This document shows, one piece after another, positions 8,199 through 17,953 of a stretch of DNA of 64,000 bases. The notes under the pieces were generated by a model. The model worked only from the letters and a program-made list of their open reading frames with translations, made no database searches and was not told the DNA's origin. Position numbers and translations under genes: made by a program. Position 1 is the first letter of the stretch. Every line of letters begins with the position of its first letter. Source of the stretch: Litorivita sp050633545 (lineage in GTDB: Bacteria; Pseudomonadota; Alphaproteobacteria; Rhodobacterales; Rhodobacteraceae); NCBI GenBank assembly GCA_050633545.1, contig JBOEGS010000001.1, forward strand, positions 62,001 through 126,000. The letters run 5' to 3'.

Positions 8199-8227
8199 GC
8201 ATATCTGCCGCCACCAAGGCGGGCGCG

Positions 8228-9937
<1,710 letters not shown>

Positions 9938-10003
9938 CGGGCGGGCTCCTTGGGGTCGGTCATATCGGTCGTCTGTCAGGCGTCATCTGGGTCAAAAACG
10001 CGG

Positions 10004-10047
10004 GTCGGTATCACGTCGGTATTGCGTCGGTATTGCGTCGGTGCGGC
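10004..10047. repeat. Four tandem copies of an 11-bp unit
   Basis: GTCGGTATCAC, GTCGGTATTGC, GTCGGTATTGC and GTCGGTGCGGC follow each other without gaps in the 159-base spacer between orf109 and ureC. The middle two are identical. It is not coding in a period-3 sense. It could arise by slippage. Confidence 0.75.
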
Positions 10048-10096
10048 GCGCGACCCGCAACCTGCGGCCCGCCTGCGCCAGTTTTCAGAGCAGTTC

Positions 10097-10426
10097 TCAC
10101 GGCAATTTCGGCCCGCGTTTGGTCAATCTCTTGACGTTGGATTTGGTTTTGCGGCGCAGGGGTCTGATCCCCGCATCGACAATCTGGTCGGCGCGCGCCC
10201 CGCGCATCGCCGCATGGGCCACGGCAAATCCGGCCTCGGTAAAAGCATCGGTTTTCTCGTTCATCATGCGGGTTTTCTCATGCGGGGTGACGGACCAAAA
10301 TCCCGCCATCCCCATCATGCGCATGGCAATCACGCTTTGCGCCTCGGCGGCCAGAGCGGCGGCCTGCATCGACAGGCGCAGCACATCCATCACCGGCGCG
10401 GGAGAGAAGATCGGGAGGGGTTTCAT
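10097..10426 (-). CDS. Phasin-like small helical protein within the urease operon
   Basis: A 109-residue, largely helical protein, Met- and Ala-rich (MQAAALAAEAQSVIAMRMMG), with a conserved-looking middle GFWSVTPHEKTRMMNEKTDA and a very basic tail (RRKTKSNVKRLTKRGPKLP). The Ala-rich amphipathic helices and the pattern 'E K ... EA..A...A' are like short phasins; similar genes between ureB and ureC in Rhodobacterales have carried vague names. Function is not known. It lies 73 bases after ureB and is oriented with the operon, so it is probably co-expressed with urease. Confidence 0.7.
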   Translation of the reverse strand: MKPLPIFSPAPVMDVLRLSMQAAALAAEAQSVIAMRMMGMAGFWSVTPHEKTRMMNEKTDAFTEAGFAVAHAAMRGARADQIVDAGIRPLRRKTKSNVKRLTKRGPKLP

Positions 10427-10499
10427 ATATTTGGTCCTAACTGGGGCACTGGTATCGGATCTGGGGGATCGTGAAGGGTTTGGGGTCTGTGACGGGGCG

Positions 10500-10805
10500 C
10501 TAGAGCTTGCCCATCACGGCTTGGTTAAATCCGTAAATCCGGCGCAGCCCGCCGACGGGGATCAATTGCACCTCGCGCCGCTGTCCGGGTTCAAAGCGCA
10601 CGGCGGTGCCCGCCGCAATATCAAGCCGCATGCCGCGCGCCGCGTCGCGGTCGAAATCCAGCGCGCTATTGGCCTCGGCGAAATGGTAATGGCTGCCGAT
10701 CTGCACGGGGCGATCGCCGGTATTGGCCACCATCAAGGTGATCGCCTCGGCCTGCGCATTGAGGGTGATCTCGCCCTGCGCGGTCATCACTTCTCCTGGG
10801 ATCAT
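10500..10805 (-). CDS. ureB: Urease beta subunit UreB
   Basis: A 101-residue structural subunit of urease. The family pattern is clear: MIPGEVMTAQGEITLNA, GDRPVQIGSHYHFAEAN, GMRLDIAAGTAVRFEPGQ and a C-terminal GGLRRIYGFNQAVMG. The ATG overlaps the stop codon of the 45-codon upstream frame (ATGA), so translation may be coupled to it. Length is normal for a separate, unfused beta chain. Confidence 0.98.
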   Translation of the reverse strand: MIPGEVMTAQGEITLNAQAEAITLMVANTGDRPVQIGSHYHFAEANSALDFDRDAARGMRLDIAAGTAVRFEPGQRREVQLIPVGGLRRIYGFNQAVMGKL

Positions 10806-10939
10806 TTCTTGGCCTTTCCGCGCCTTGCGGCGTCTCGTTTACAGCAGGTCTCCAAATAGATCGGAGCGCGGTGTTGCGACGGATGCGGATGCATTGCGCC
10901 GCGCAAGGAAATTAGGAGTTTCTTCATGATTTCAGCCAC
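10802..10939 (-). CDS. Possible 45-residue protein between ureA and ureB
   Basis: A small frame starts at GTG (10939; a second in-frame start ATG at 10927) after a strong ribosome site AAGAGGAGATTGAAA and ends at TGA overlapping the ureB ATG by four bases. The product is basic, with one short hydrophobic run near the start (KKLLISL), two adjacent Cys and a Lys/Arg-rich tail. The good ribosome site and stop-start overlap argue for translation, at least as a coupling leader for ureB. Codon use (CTA, AGG, AAA) is less typical than in neighbours. I do not recognise the sequence. Confidence 0.5.
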   Translation of the reverse strand: MAEIMKKLLISLRGAMHPHPSQHRAPIYLETCCKRDAARRGKAKK

Positions 10940-10965
10940 TTTCAATCTCCTCTTCAGGTGTCACA

Positions 10966-11268
10966 TTAACGGATCGGATTATGCACCGTCACCAATTTGG
11001 TGCCGTCGGGAAAGGTCGCTTCGACTTGGACTTCGTGGATCATCTCGGCGATGCCCTCCATGCAATCGGCGGCCTTGATGACCTGCGCGCCCGCCTGCAT
11101 CAAATCCCCCACCGAGCGGCCGTCGCGCGCGCCCTCGACGACGAAATCGGTGATGATGGCGATGGCTTCGGGGTGGTTGAGCTTGACGCCGCGCGCAAGG
11201 CGGCCACGGGCCACAATCGCGGCCATGGAAATCAGCAGTTTGTCTTTTTCGCGGGGGGTCAGTTGCAT
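10966..11268 (-). CDS. ureA: Urease gamma subunit UreA
   Basis: A 100-residue structural subunit of urease beginning MQLTPREKDKLLISMAAIVA and containing KLNHPEAIAIITDFVVEGAR and the C-terminal TKLVTVHNPI, all typical. The frame is open upstream into ureD, but the ATG at 11268 sits four bases after the ureD stop, with a ribosome site inside ureD, and gives the canonical 100-residue length. First of the three structural subunits in the operon. Confidence 0.98.
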   Translation of the reverse strand: MQLTPREKDKLLISMAAIVARGRLARGVKLNHPEAIAIITDFVVEGARDGRSVGDLMQAGAQVIKAADCMEGIAEMIHEVQVEATFPDGTKLVTVHNPIR

Positions 11269-11272
11269 CGGG

Positions 11273-12094
11273 TCACAGCATCCATGTTCGGGGCAGGTCA
11301 GTGCCGCAAAGCCCGCGCAGGGCGGGCAAAAGCGGTCGGCGAAGGTCAAAGGCATCGGGGGCGAGAAGCCGCGCGAAAAGCACATTCTCGCGCAGCATCG
11401 AGGCGCCGCCAAGCGGGCCAAGCGCGTCGCGCAGGGGGTCGAGGCGGGCCTCGGCATCGGGGCCGACATAGAGCAGCGCCGCCGAGGCCAGATGGCCCGC
11501 CAAAAGCGCCGGATGGGCGCAGCGCGCGGCGATATCGCCCTCAAGGCACAGGTTGTCGGCAAAGATCAACCGCCCCTCTTGGCGCAGCCGCCAGCGGTCA
11601 TGCAACAGGCCGGTTTTGACCCGCTCGCCCATAGCCAGACGGCCCAAGGCCAAAGGCTCCACCGCCAAGAACCGCGCGTCACGGGCCAGATCGACTTCGA
11701 AATGGCGGCGGGTGCGGGCGGCGTCGAACATGATGGTTTCTTGCGGCAACCAATCGAGCCGCGCGCCCTGCTCGGCGCGCAGATGCACGTCGAGCGTGCC
11801 GGTCTCGCCCTCTTGGGCGCGGTAGAGCCGCTCGGCGGCCTGCGAGGTCAGTTGCAGATGGCTGCCCGCGCCTGCGGCGGCGTCGATGCGGAGCCGGTCG
11901 CCCCCCGTCACCCCGCCCGCCGTGTTGAGAAACACCGCTTGCAGCATCTGCGGGTTGCGGCTGCGCGGAAACAGCAGTTTGAGCGCGCCCGAGGTGCGCA
12001 GATCGTCGATACGGGCCGCGCCGCGCGCCTGTTTGCTGCGCAAAATCGCAAGGCCCACGGCGCGCGGCTGGCGCGGCGGCTTTGGCCCCGTCAC
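11273..12094 (-). CDS. ureD: Urease accessory protein UreD (UreH)
   Basis: About 273 residues if begun at the GTG at 12094. UreD binds apo-urease and recruits UreF and UreG for nickel insertion. Recognisable blocks are LNTAGGVTGGDRL, LTSQAAERLYRA and LDWLPQETIMFD. The open frame extends back to a TTG at 12235, but that would place the start right beside the terminator hairpin at 12214-12232, so a start downstream is more likely; the GTG at 12094 gives the normal length and the usual lead (PRQPRAVGLAIL). No ATG is available before the conserved core, so the true start should be treated as uncertain. Confidence 0.9.
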   Translation of the reverse strand: MTGPKPPRQPRAVGLAILRSKQARGAARIDDLRTSGALKLLFPRSRNPQMLQAVFLNTAGGVTGGDRLRIDAAAGAGSHLQLTSQAAERLYRAQEGETGTLDVHLRAEQGARLDWLPQETIMFDAARTRRHFEVDLARDARFLAVEPLALGRLAMGERVKTGLLHDRWRLRQEGRLIFADNLCLEGDIAARCAHPALLAGHLASAALLYVGPDAEARLDPLRDALGPLGGASMLRENVLFARLLAPDAFDLRRPLLPALRGLCGTDLPRTWML

Positions 12095-12213
12095 CGGACC
12101 GGCCTGTGATATTTTCGAATGCGCGGTTATGGCACGATCCCCCGTTGCCCTCGGTTTTTGCCGAGGCGCCTTGGGGGGAGTTTGCGGCGCGGCGCGGGCC
12201 AAGAAAAGGGCGA

Positions 12214-12232
12214 AGGCCCCCTTGGGGGGCCT
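12214..12232 (-). terminator. Terminator after folE2
   Basis: On the minus strand AGGCCCCCC-AA-GGGGGCCT is an eight-base-pair GC stem followed within a few bases by CTTTTCTT. It is 60 bases after the folE2 stop codon and separates folE2 from the urease operon. Confidence 0.65.
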
Positions 12233-12291
12233 CAAATCACGAGATGTTTTTCAATTGCCTAAAATTGTCGCAACTCGCCCGATTTTGCGCC

Positions 12292-13407
<1,116 letters not shown>

Positions 13408-13553
13408 CACTCAGGCCCCCTCTTGGTCCCGTCGCTGTGCCTTCTATGTAAGGGGTCGCGCCGGAAATTTCCATTCACTTGCGACAAATACGGGGGGAAA
13501 TCGCGGTTGGATCACTCATTTTTTCGCCCTGATCGGCCAAAACCCAAGCAAAA

Positions 13554-13583
13554 CGCCCGCAGGGCCGTAAGGGCCGGCGGGCG
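13554..13583 (-). terminator. Terminator after metZ
   Basis: CGCCCGC and GCGGGCG flank an inner GGCC pairing; on the minus strand the hairpin is followed by TTTTGCTT. It lies 30 bases past the metZ stop. Confidence 0.75.
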
Positions 13584-13613
13584 TTTGCAATGATTTATCA
13601 GCGCCTCAGCGGA

Positions 13614-14810
13614 TCAAGCGTGATCAAGCGCCTGCAACAGATCGGCGATCAGATCATCCACATCTTCAAGCCCGATCGACAGGCGCACCAGCCCGTCGGA
13701 GATGCCCAGCGTGTCTTTTTGCTCTTGCGGCAGACGCTGGTGCGTGGTCGTCGCCGGATGGGTGGCGATGGATTTCGCATCAGCGAAGTTATTGGAAATA
13801 ATGATAATTTTCAACGCATCGAGGAAGCGGAAGCAGGCTTCTTTGCCGCCCTTGACCTCCATGGTCATCACGGTGCCGCCCGCCTCGCCCTGCGCCAAGG
13901 CCAGCGCCTGTTGCGGGTGGTCCTTATGGGTCGGGTAGCGCACGGCGGTCAGTTTGGGATGGCCCGACAGGGCCTCGGCCACGGCAAGCGTCGCATTAGC
14001 CTGTGCGCGCACGCGCAATTCCAGCGTCTCAAGCGATTTGAGGTGCGTCCATGCGGTGAACGGGTTCATCGCCCCGCCGGTATGTTTCATATAGGCCTCG
14101 ATGGGGCCGCGAATGATCTCGCGCGGACCGCAAATCACCCCGCCCAGCATCCGCCCCTGCCCGTCCACATGTTTGGTGGTCGAGACAATCGAGATATCGG
14201 CGCCGCAGGCGCGCGCATAGGAAAACACCGGCGTGGCCATGGCATCATCGACCAGAACCAAGGCGCCATGCGCATGGGCAACATCGCAAACATGTTGTAA
14301 ATCAATGACTTCCAGAGTCGGATTGGAGATCGCCTCAAGGAATACCAATGTCGTATCATCGGTGATTGCCCTGCTCCATGCGGCATTATCGGTGCCATCG
14401 ACCAAAACCACGGTGACCCCGAAACGGGCCAGAATCTCTTCGAGCACATAGAGGCAGGAGCCGAAGAGCGCGCGCGAGGCGACGACCCGATCCCCCGCCT
14501 TGAGCAGTGCCATCAGCGCGCCATTGACCGCCGCCATGCCCGAGGCACAGGCAAAGCCGTCCTCAAAGCCCAGATAGCCGCTGATCCGTTCTTCGAACAT
14601 GCGCATGGTCGGGTTGCCATAGCGGGCATAGATGAATTCATCCTCGCCGATCTCGACAAAGCGCGCCTCGGCGGCGGCGGCGGTCTCGTAGACAAAGCCT
14701 TGGGTGAGGAAAATGCTTTCGCTGACCTCGTTATATTGCGAGCGGCGGGTGCCGCCATGCACCAATTTGGTGCGGTTTTTCCATGTGTTCTGCTTTGTCT
14801 TGTCGACCAT
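13614..14810 (-). CDS. metZ: O-succinylhomoserine sulfhydrylase MetZ
   Basis: A 398-residue PLP enzyme of the Cys/Met metabolism family (cystathionine gamma-synthase fold) that makes homocysteine from O-succinyl (or O-acetyl) homoserine and sulfide. The PLP lysine is Lys213 in STTKHVDGQGR. YARYGNPT (61-68), ACASGMAA (87-94) and the active-site Tyr region are present, and the C-terminal RLSIGLEDVDDLIADL is typical. Its 160-base leader holds a SAM-II riboswitch and an intrinsic terminator, so it should be turned down when S-adenosylmethionine is plentiful. Confidence 0.96.
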   Translation of the reverse strand: MVDKTKQNTWKNRTKLVHGGTRRSQYNEVSESIFLTQGFVYETAAAAEARFVEIGEDEFIYARYGNPTMRMFEERISGYLGFEDGFACASGMAAVNGALMALLKAGDRVVASRALFGSCLYVLEEILARFGVTVVLVDGTDNAAWSRAITDDTTLVFLEAISNPTLEVIDLQHVCDVAHAHGALVLVDDAMATPVFSYARACGADISIVSTTKHVDGQGRMLGGVICGPREIIRGPIEAYMKHTGGAMNPFTAWTHLKSLETLELRVRAQANATLAVAEALSGHPKLTAVRYPTHKDHPQQALALAQGEAGGTVMTMEVKGGKEACFRFLDALKIIIISNNFADAKSIATHPATTTHQRLPQEQKDTLGISDGLVRLSIGLEDVDDLIADLLQALDHA

Positions 14811-14853
14811 GACGCTCTCCGTTCCGGCGGGCCTTTGTTCTCGGGGCGGCCCA

Positions 14854-14890
14854 CAAAAAAACCCCTCACGCGGGTCAGGCGAAAGGGGTG
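14854..14890 (-). terminator. Intrinsic terminator in the metZ leader
   Basis: On the minus strand ACCCCT (14889-14884) pairs with AGGGGT (14866-14861), with a further CGC/GCG pairing inside the loop, followed by a run of six more T. It lies 44 bases before the metZ ATG and 10 bases after the SAM-II aptamer, the place for an expression platform. CTGACC in its loop is complementary to GGTCAG at the aptamer 3' end. Confidence 0.85.
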
Positions 14891-14900
14891 TCCTCTGGCT

Positions 14901-14970
14901 GACCTCTTTAGCGGCGTTTTGAAGGGTCGATGCCCTCCCGCGGCCCGCAATCCGGTAACAAATCGCCGCG
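14901..14970 (-). promoter_or_regulatory. SAM-II riboswitch (SAM-alpha) upstream of metZ
   Basis: The minus strand shows the SAM-II layout. P1 is CGCGGC (14970-14965) with GCCGCG (14944-14939). The P1 loop is GATTTGTTACCGGATTGC, with the conserved GAUUU..ACCG.AUUGC pattern. A small optional hairpin (AGGG/CCCT) follows, then AAAACGCCGCTAAAGAGG (14920-14903), whose GCUAAA and trailing AGG are the conserved 3' strand of the pseudoknot. The aptamer binds S-adenosylmethionine in alphaproteobacteria, usually in front of metA, metX or metZ, which agrees with the gene here. The call is from consensus recall, without a covariance search. Confidence 0.85.
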
Positions 14971-15031
14971 ATGCGCCTCTCATAGGAGGGTTTTTGCCCT
15001 GCGTCAATCTGCGCGGTGCGCCCGCACCGCC

Positions 15032-15075
15032 CATGCCGCCGCCCTGCCGCCGCCCTGCCGCCGCCCTGCCGCCGC
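15032..15075. repeat. Four tandem copies of an 11-bp GC-only unit
   Basis: CCTGCCGCCGC is repeated three times exactly after one copy with a single change (starting CATG). It lies in the intergenic region between metZ and the hydrolase gene. Confidence 0.75.
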
Positions 15076-15189
15076 GCCGAGCGGTTAACAATCTGCGCAG
15101 TGGGGCGTCACGGTTCTGTAACCGCGGTTTCATTTTGGCGTCATATGTATGTGAGACAGAACAACCACAAGATATGGTGGGAGCATGGC

Positions 15190-16161
15190 ATGAGCCTGTT
15201 GCGTATCAACAGCCTTGGCGGCGCGATCGGCCTGCACGGCAGCGCCCAAAGCGCGCGTGCCGCGCTGAGCCGCATGGCGGCGGCGGGACTGACGGCGGGA
15301 ATGACGGCGGATCCGCTGCGCCCCGCGCCGGTGATCTTCATGGTGCATGGCTATAAATTCGACCCCGACGCGCCGCGCCATTGCCCGCATGATCATATTT
15401 TCGGCACCCGCACCGATCACCCCTGTTGGAAGGCGCAAAGCTGGCCGCGCCATCTGGGTGCGCTGGAGACAGGGCGCGCGCCGCTTTGCGTGGCCTTTGG
15501 ATGGTCCGCGCGCGGGCGGCTTCGCGATGTTTACGGGCGGGCGGCCACGGCGGGGCGCGATCTGGCCGAGGCGGTGCGCATCGTGCGCCGCGCGGCGCCG
15601 CGCCGGCCCGTGCATATCGTGACCCATTCTTTGGGCGCGCGGGTGGCCTTTGCGGCGATGGAGGATCTTGAGGCGCATGACCTGACCCGTGTGCTGGCCC
15701 TCTCGGCGGCGGAGTTCACCGGCGCGGCGCGGCGTGCGGCGGGCACGGCTTGCGGGCGCAGGGCGGAGATTTTGCACATCACCAGCGCCGAGAACGGCGT
15801 GTTCGACCATCTTTTGCGCTGGGGTCTGCCCGCGCCCGAGCCGCGCGATATGCCGATGGGGTTGGGCCTGCGCGAGGCGGCGCAGCTTGCGCCCAATATG
15901 GTGCAAATCTGCCTCGGGCGGGCGGATATTCTGGCGCAACTGGCGCAGATGGGATTTGCCATCACCGCGCCGCAGCGGCGGGTTTGCCATTGGTCGATCT
16001 ATCTGCGCGAGGGGGTTTGGCCGCTCTATCGCGCCTTGATCGAGCGGCCCGAGGCCTTGCCCATCGCAGTGTTGCGGGCGTTGGGGTCAGAGGGCGCACC
16101 CGCATCGCGCACCCCGATGCCCGCCCATGGCGGCGCGGGCGCGCGGCAGGCGCTTGCCTGA
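15190..16161 (+). CDS. Alpha/beta hydrolase (DUF900-like), function unknown
   Basis: A 323-residue protein with an alpha/beta-hydrolase core: VIFMVHGYKFDP for the oxyanion strand (about 48-59), VAFGWSARGRLRDVYGRA, and the nucleophile elbow IVTHSLGARVAF, where Ser sits in HSLG in place of the full GxSxG. This is like the DUF900 group of putative lipases or esterases. No signal peptide is evident. The frame is open back to 15016, but the ATG at 15190 follows GTGGGAGC and avoids a low-complexity lead made by the 11-bp repeat. The substrate cannot be told from the sequence. Confidence 0.8.
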   Translation: MSLLRINSLGGAIGLHGSAQSARAALSRMAAAGLTAGMTADPLRPAPVIFMVHGYKFDPDAPRHCPHDHIFGTRTDHPCWKAQSWPRHLGALETGRAPLCVAFGWSARGRLRDVYGRAATAGRDLAEAVRIVRRAAPRRPVHIVTHSLGARVAFAAMEDLEAHDLTRVLALSAAEFTGAARRAAGTACGRRAEILHITSAENGVFDHLLRWGLPAPEPRDMPMGLGLREAAQLAPNMVQICLGRADILAQLAQMGFAITAPQRRVCHWSIYLREGVWPLYRALIERPEALPIAVLRALGSEGAPASRTPMPAHGGAGARQALA

Positions 16162-16217
16162 GCCGCTGCGGCGCGCAGGTCATCGCAAAAGCCAAACCGC
16201 GCCGCCCTTCGCATCGG

Positions 16218-16371
16218 CCACTCTGCGCGGGCCACCCTGCACAAGCCACTCTGCACAAACCACTCCGCGCGGGCCGCTTTGCACAGGCCACTCTGCACAG
16301 GCCACTCTGCGCGGGCCACTTTGCACAGGCCACTCTGCGCGGGCCACTTTGCACAGGCCACTCTGCGCGGG
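16218..16371. repeat. 14-bp minisatellite, 11 tandem copies
   Basis: Eleven contiguous 14-base units fit the pattern CC(A/G)C(T/C)(C/T)(T/C)GC(A/G)C(A/G)(G/A)(G/A). Two main variants, CCACTCTGCGCGGG and CCACT(C/T)TGCACAGG, alternate over the last six copies. There are no spacers. Three units make 42 bases, so every frame reads a 14-residue repeat, but no frame has a start and ribosome site, and I treat it as non-coding. It fills most of the 278-base gap between the hydrolase and GST genes. Confidence 0.92.
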
Positions 16372-16439
16372 CGCAGGGCGCGGGTGTTTGACATCTGCGC
16401 CGCGCGGCGCATGTTAGGGGCGACACAGGGAGACGCACC

Positions 16440-17144
16440 ATGAGCGATATTGATCTATATTACTGGCCCACGCCGAACGGGTGGAAAATCTCGATTGCCC
16501 TGGAGGAGATGGGGCTGCCCTATAAGCTGCACCTGATCAACATCGGCGCGGGCGAACAATTTGCCCCCGATTTCCTCAAGATCGCGCCCAACAACCGCAT
16601 GCCCGCGATCATTGATCCGGACGGGCCGGACGGGGCGCCGATTTCGGTCTTTGAAAGCGGGGCGATCTTGCAATATCTGGCGCGCAAGACGGGGCGTTTC
16701 GGTGGTAGCAACGAGCGCGAGCGCGTGGCGGTCGAGGAATGGTTGATGTGGCAGATGGGCGGGCTTGGCCCGATGGCCGGTCAGGCGCATCACTTCCTCA
16801 AATATGCGCCCTCGATGGAGCCGCCCAACGACCTGCCCTATGCCAAGGACCGCTATCGCAACGAGGTGGGCCGTTTGCACAAGGTGCTCGACACCCGTCT
16901 GGCGCAACATGAATTTGTGGCGGGGGATTTTTACTCCATCGCCGATATGGCGATCTGGCCTTGGGCCTGCCTTTGGGAGGGCCAGCAGCAAGATATTTCC
17001 GACAAGCCGCATCTGCAACGCTGGCTCGATACGGTCGGCGCGCGCGAGGCGGTGATCAAGGGCAAAGCCGTGGCGGCGGACCGGCGCGCGAACCTGCAAG
17101 ACAACAAGGACGCGCAAAAGGTTCTGTTCGGTCAAAAGGGATAG
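16440..17144 (+). CDS. Glutathione S-transferase, YfcG/YghU-like
   Basis: A 234-residue cytoplasmic GST. An N-terminal thioredoxin-like domain (about 1-82: LYYWPTPNGWKISIALEEMG, NNRMPAIIDPDGPDG, ESGAILQYLA) is followed by an all-helical domain with the folding motif SIADMAIWPW (about 177-186). The insertion of DGPDGAPISVFESG and the motif order resemble the Nu class (YfcG, YghU), which use two glutathiones and act as disulfide-bond oxidoreductases. That subclass is my inference. It stands alone between the minisatellite and a terminator. Confidence 0.92.
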   Translation: MSDIDLYYWPTPNGWKISIALEEMGLPYKLHLINIGAGEQFAPDFLKIAPNNRMPAIIDPDGPDGAPISVFESGAILQYLARKTGRFGGSNERERVAVEEWLMWQMGGLGPMAGQAHHFLKYAPSMEPPNDLPYAKDRYRNEVGRLHKVLDTRLAQHEFVAGDFYSIADMAIWPWACLWEGQQQDISDKPHLQRWLDTVGAREAVIKGKAVAADRRANLQDNKDAQKVLFGQKG

Positions 17145-17166
17145 GCGCGCGCGCATAGACGGCACC

Positions 17167-17197
17167 AAAGGCCGCCCCGGCCAGAGGGCGGCCTTTT
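17167..17197. terminator. Bidirectional terminator between GST gene and yciB
   Basis: AAAGGCCGCCC (17167-17177) and GGGCGGCCTTT (17186-17196) form a perfect 11-bp stem with flanking A and T tracts, between two convergent genes. Confidence 0.9.
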
Positions 17198-17209
17198 CAT
17201 TTTGCGCGG

Positions 17210-17827
17210 TCAGCTTTGGTCGCCCTCGTCCTCGCCGTCGATGCCAAAGCGGCGCATCAACCCGCTTTGGAACATGAAAAACGCAAACATCGCCACCGGC
17301 AGGCCGAAGGTTTTGAACGAGACCCAGACCTCGTCGGAGAAATTGCGCCAGATCACCTCATTGGCGATGGCAAGGCCAAAGAAAAACGCGGTGAAGCGGC
17401 GCGTCAGCATCATCCAGCCCTCATGTTCGAGCGGCATCACCTCTTCGAGCACCATGCGCAGATAGCTTTGGCCGCGCAGCAGGCCGTATCCCAGCAAGGA
17501 GCCAAAGAGCAGATAGATCAGCGTCGGCTTCATCTTGAAAAACCGGTCGTCATTGAGCCACACCGTCAGCCCGCCCATCACGGTGACCAGAACGGCGGTA
17601 AACACCTGCATTTTCGACAGTTTTCCGGTCAGCTTCCACAAGATCGCCGTGGTCATAAGGATCACCGGAATGAAGATCGCCGTGGCGATGATAAAGCCCT
17701 CGTATTCGGTGCCCGCGATGGTAAAGCTGCGCTCTTTGAGCCGCAAAAAGGCGATAAAGAACAAGGCCACCGGCCCGATTTCCAGCACCAGTTTGAGCAT
17801 CGGGTTGATCGGGCGCGGGTGTGTCAT
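17210..17827 (-). CDS. yciB: Inner-membrane septation protein A (YciB/IspZ family)
   Basis: A 205-residue protein with five or six membrane helices. Family hallmarks are EIGPVALFFIAF near the start, YEGFIIATAIFIPVI, KPTLIYLLFGS and the later NEVIWRNFSDEVWVSFKTFG. In gammaproteobacteria YciB takes part in cell envelope synthesis and septation. The ATG at 17827 gives MTHPRPINPMLKLVLEIGP; the frame is open somewhat upstream through low-complexity sequence that I do not count. It follows an EamA transporter and ftsY on the same strand, a grouping seen in other Rhodobacterales. Confidence 0.92.
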   Translation of the reverse strand: MTHPRPINPMLKLVLEIGPVALFFIAFLRLKERSFTIAGTEYEGFIIATAIFIPVILMTTAILWKLTGKLSKMQVFTAVLVTVMGGLTVWLNDDRFFKMKPTLIYLLFGSLLGYGLLRGQSYLRMVLEEVMPLEHEGWMMLTRRFTAFFFGLAIANEVIWRNFSDEVWVSFKTFGLPVAMFAFFMFQSGLMRRFGIDGEDEGDQS

Positions 17828-17953
17828 CTGTGGCTTCCTTGTCTTTGGCCGCATGGCCTTGGCCTGCCTGTCTTGGCCTGCGTGTCTTGGCGCGCAAACT
17901 TCGGGGCGCAAATTTCGGGGCGCGCGGGATTGCGGCGCTCTGGGTCGGGGCGT

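Noticed and set aside
12095..12235. A longer UreD starting at the TTG at 12235
   Set aside because: The start would sit next to the folE2 terminator hairpin and add about 47 residues with no match to UreD.
16218..16371. CRISPR array
   Set aside because: The 14-base units follow each other with no spacers and no cas genes are near.
15962..16441. A protein of 14-residue repeats read from the minisatellite
   Set aside because: The frame is open only because 42 bases is three units; it has no convincing start or ribosome site and runs across the GST start.
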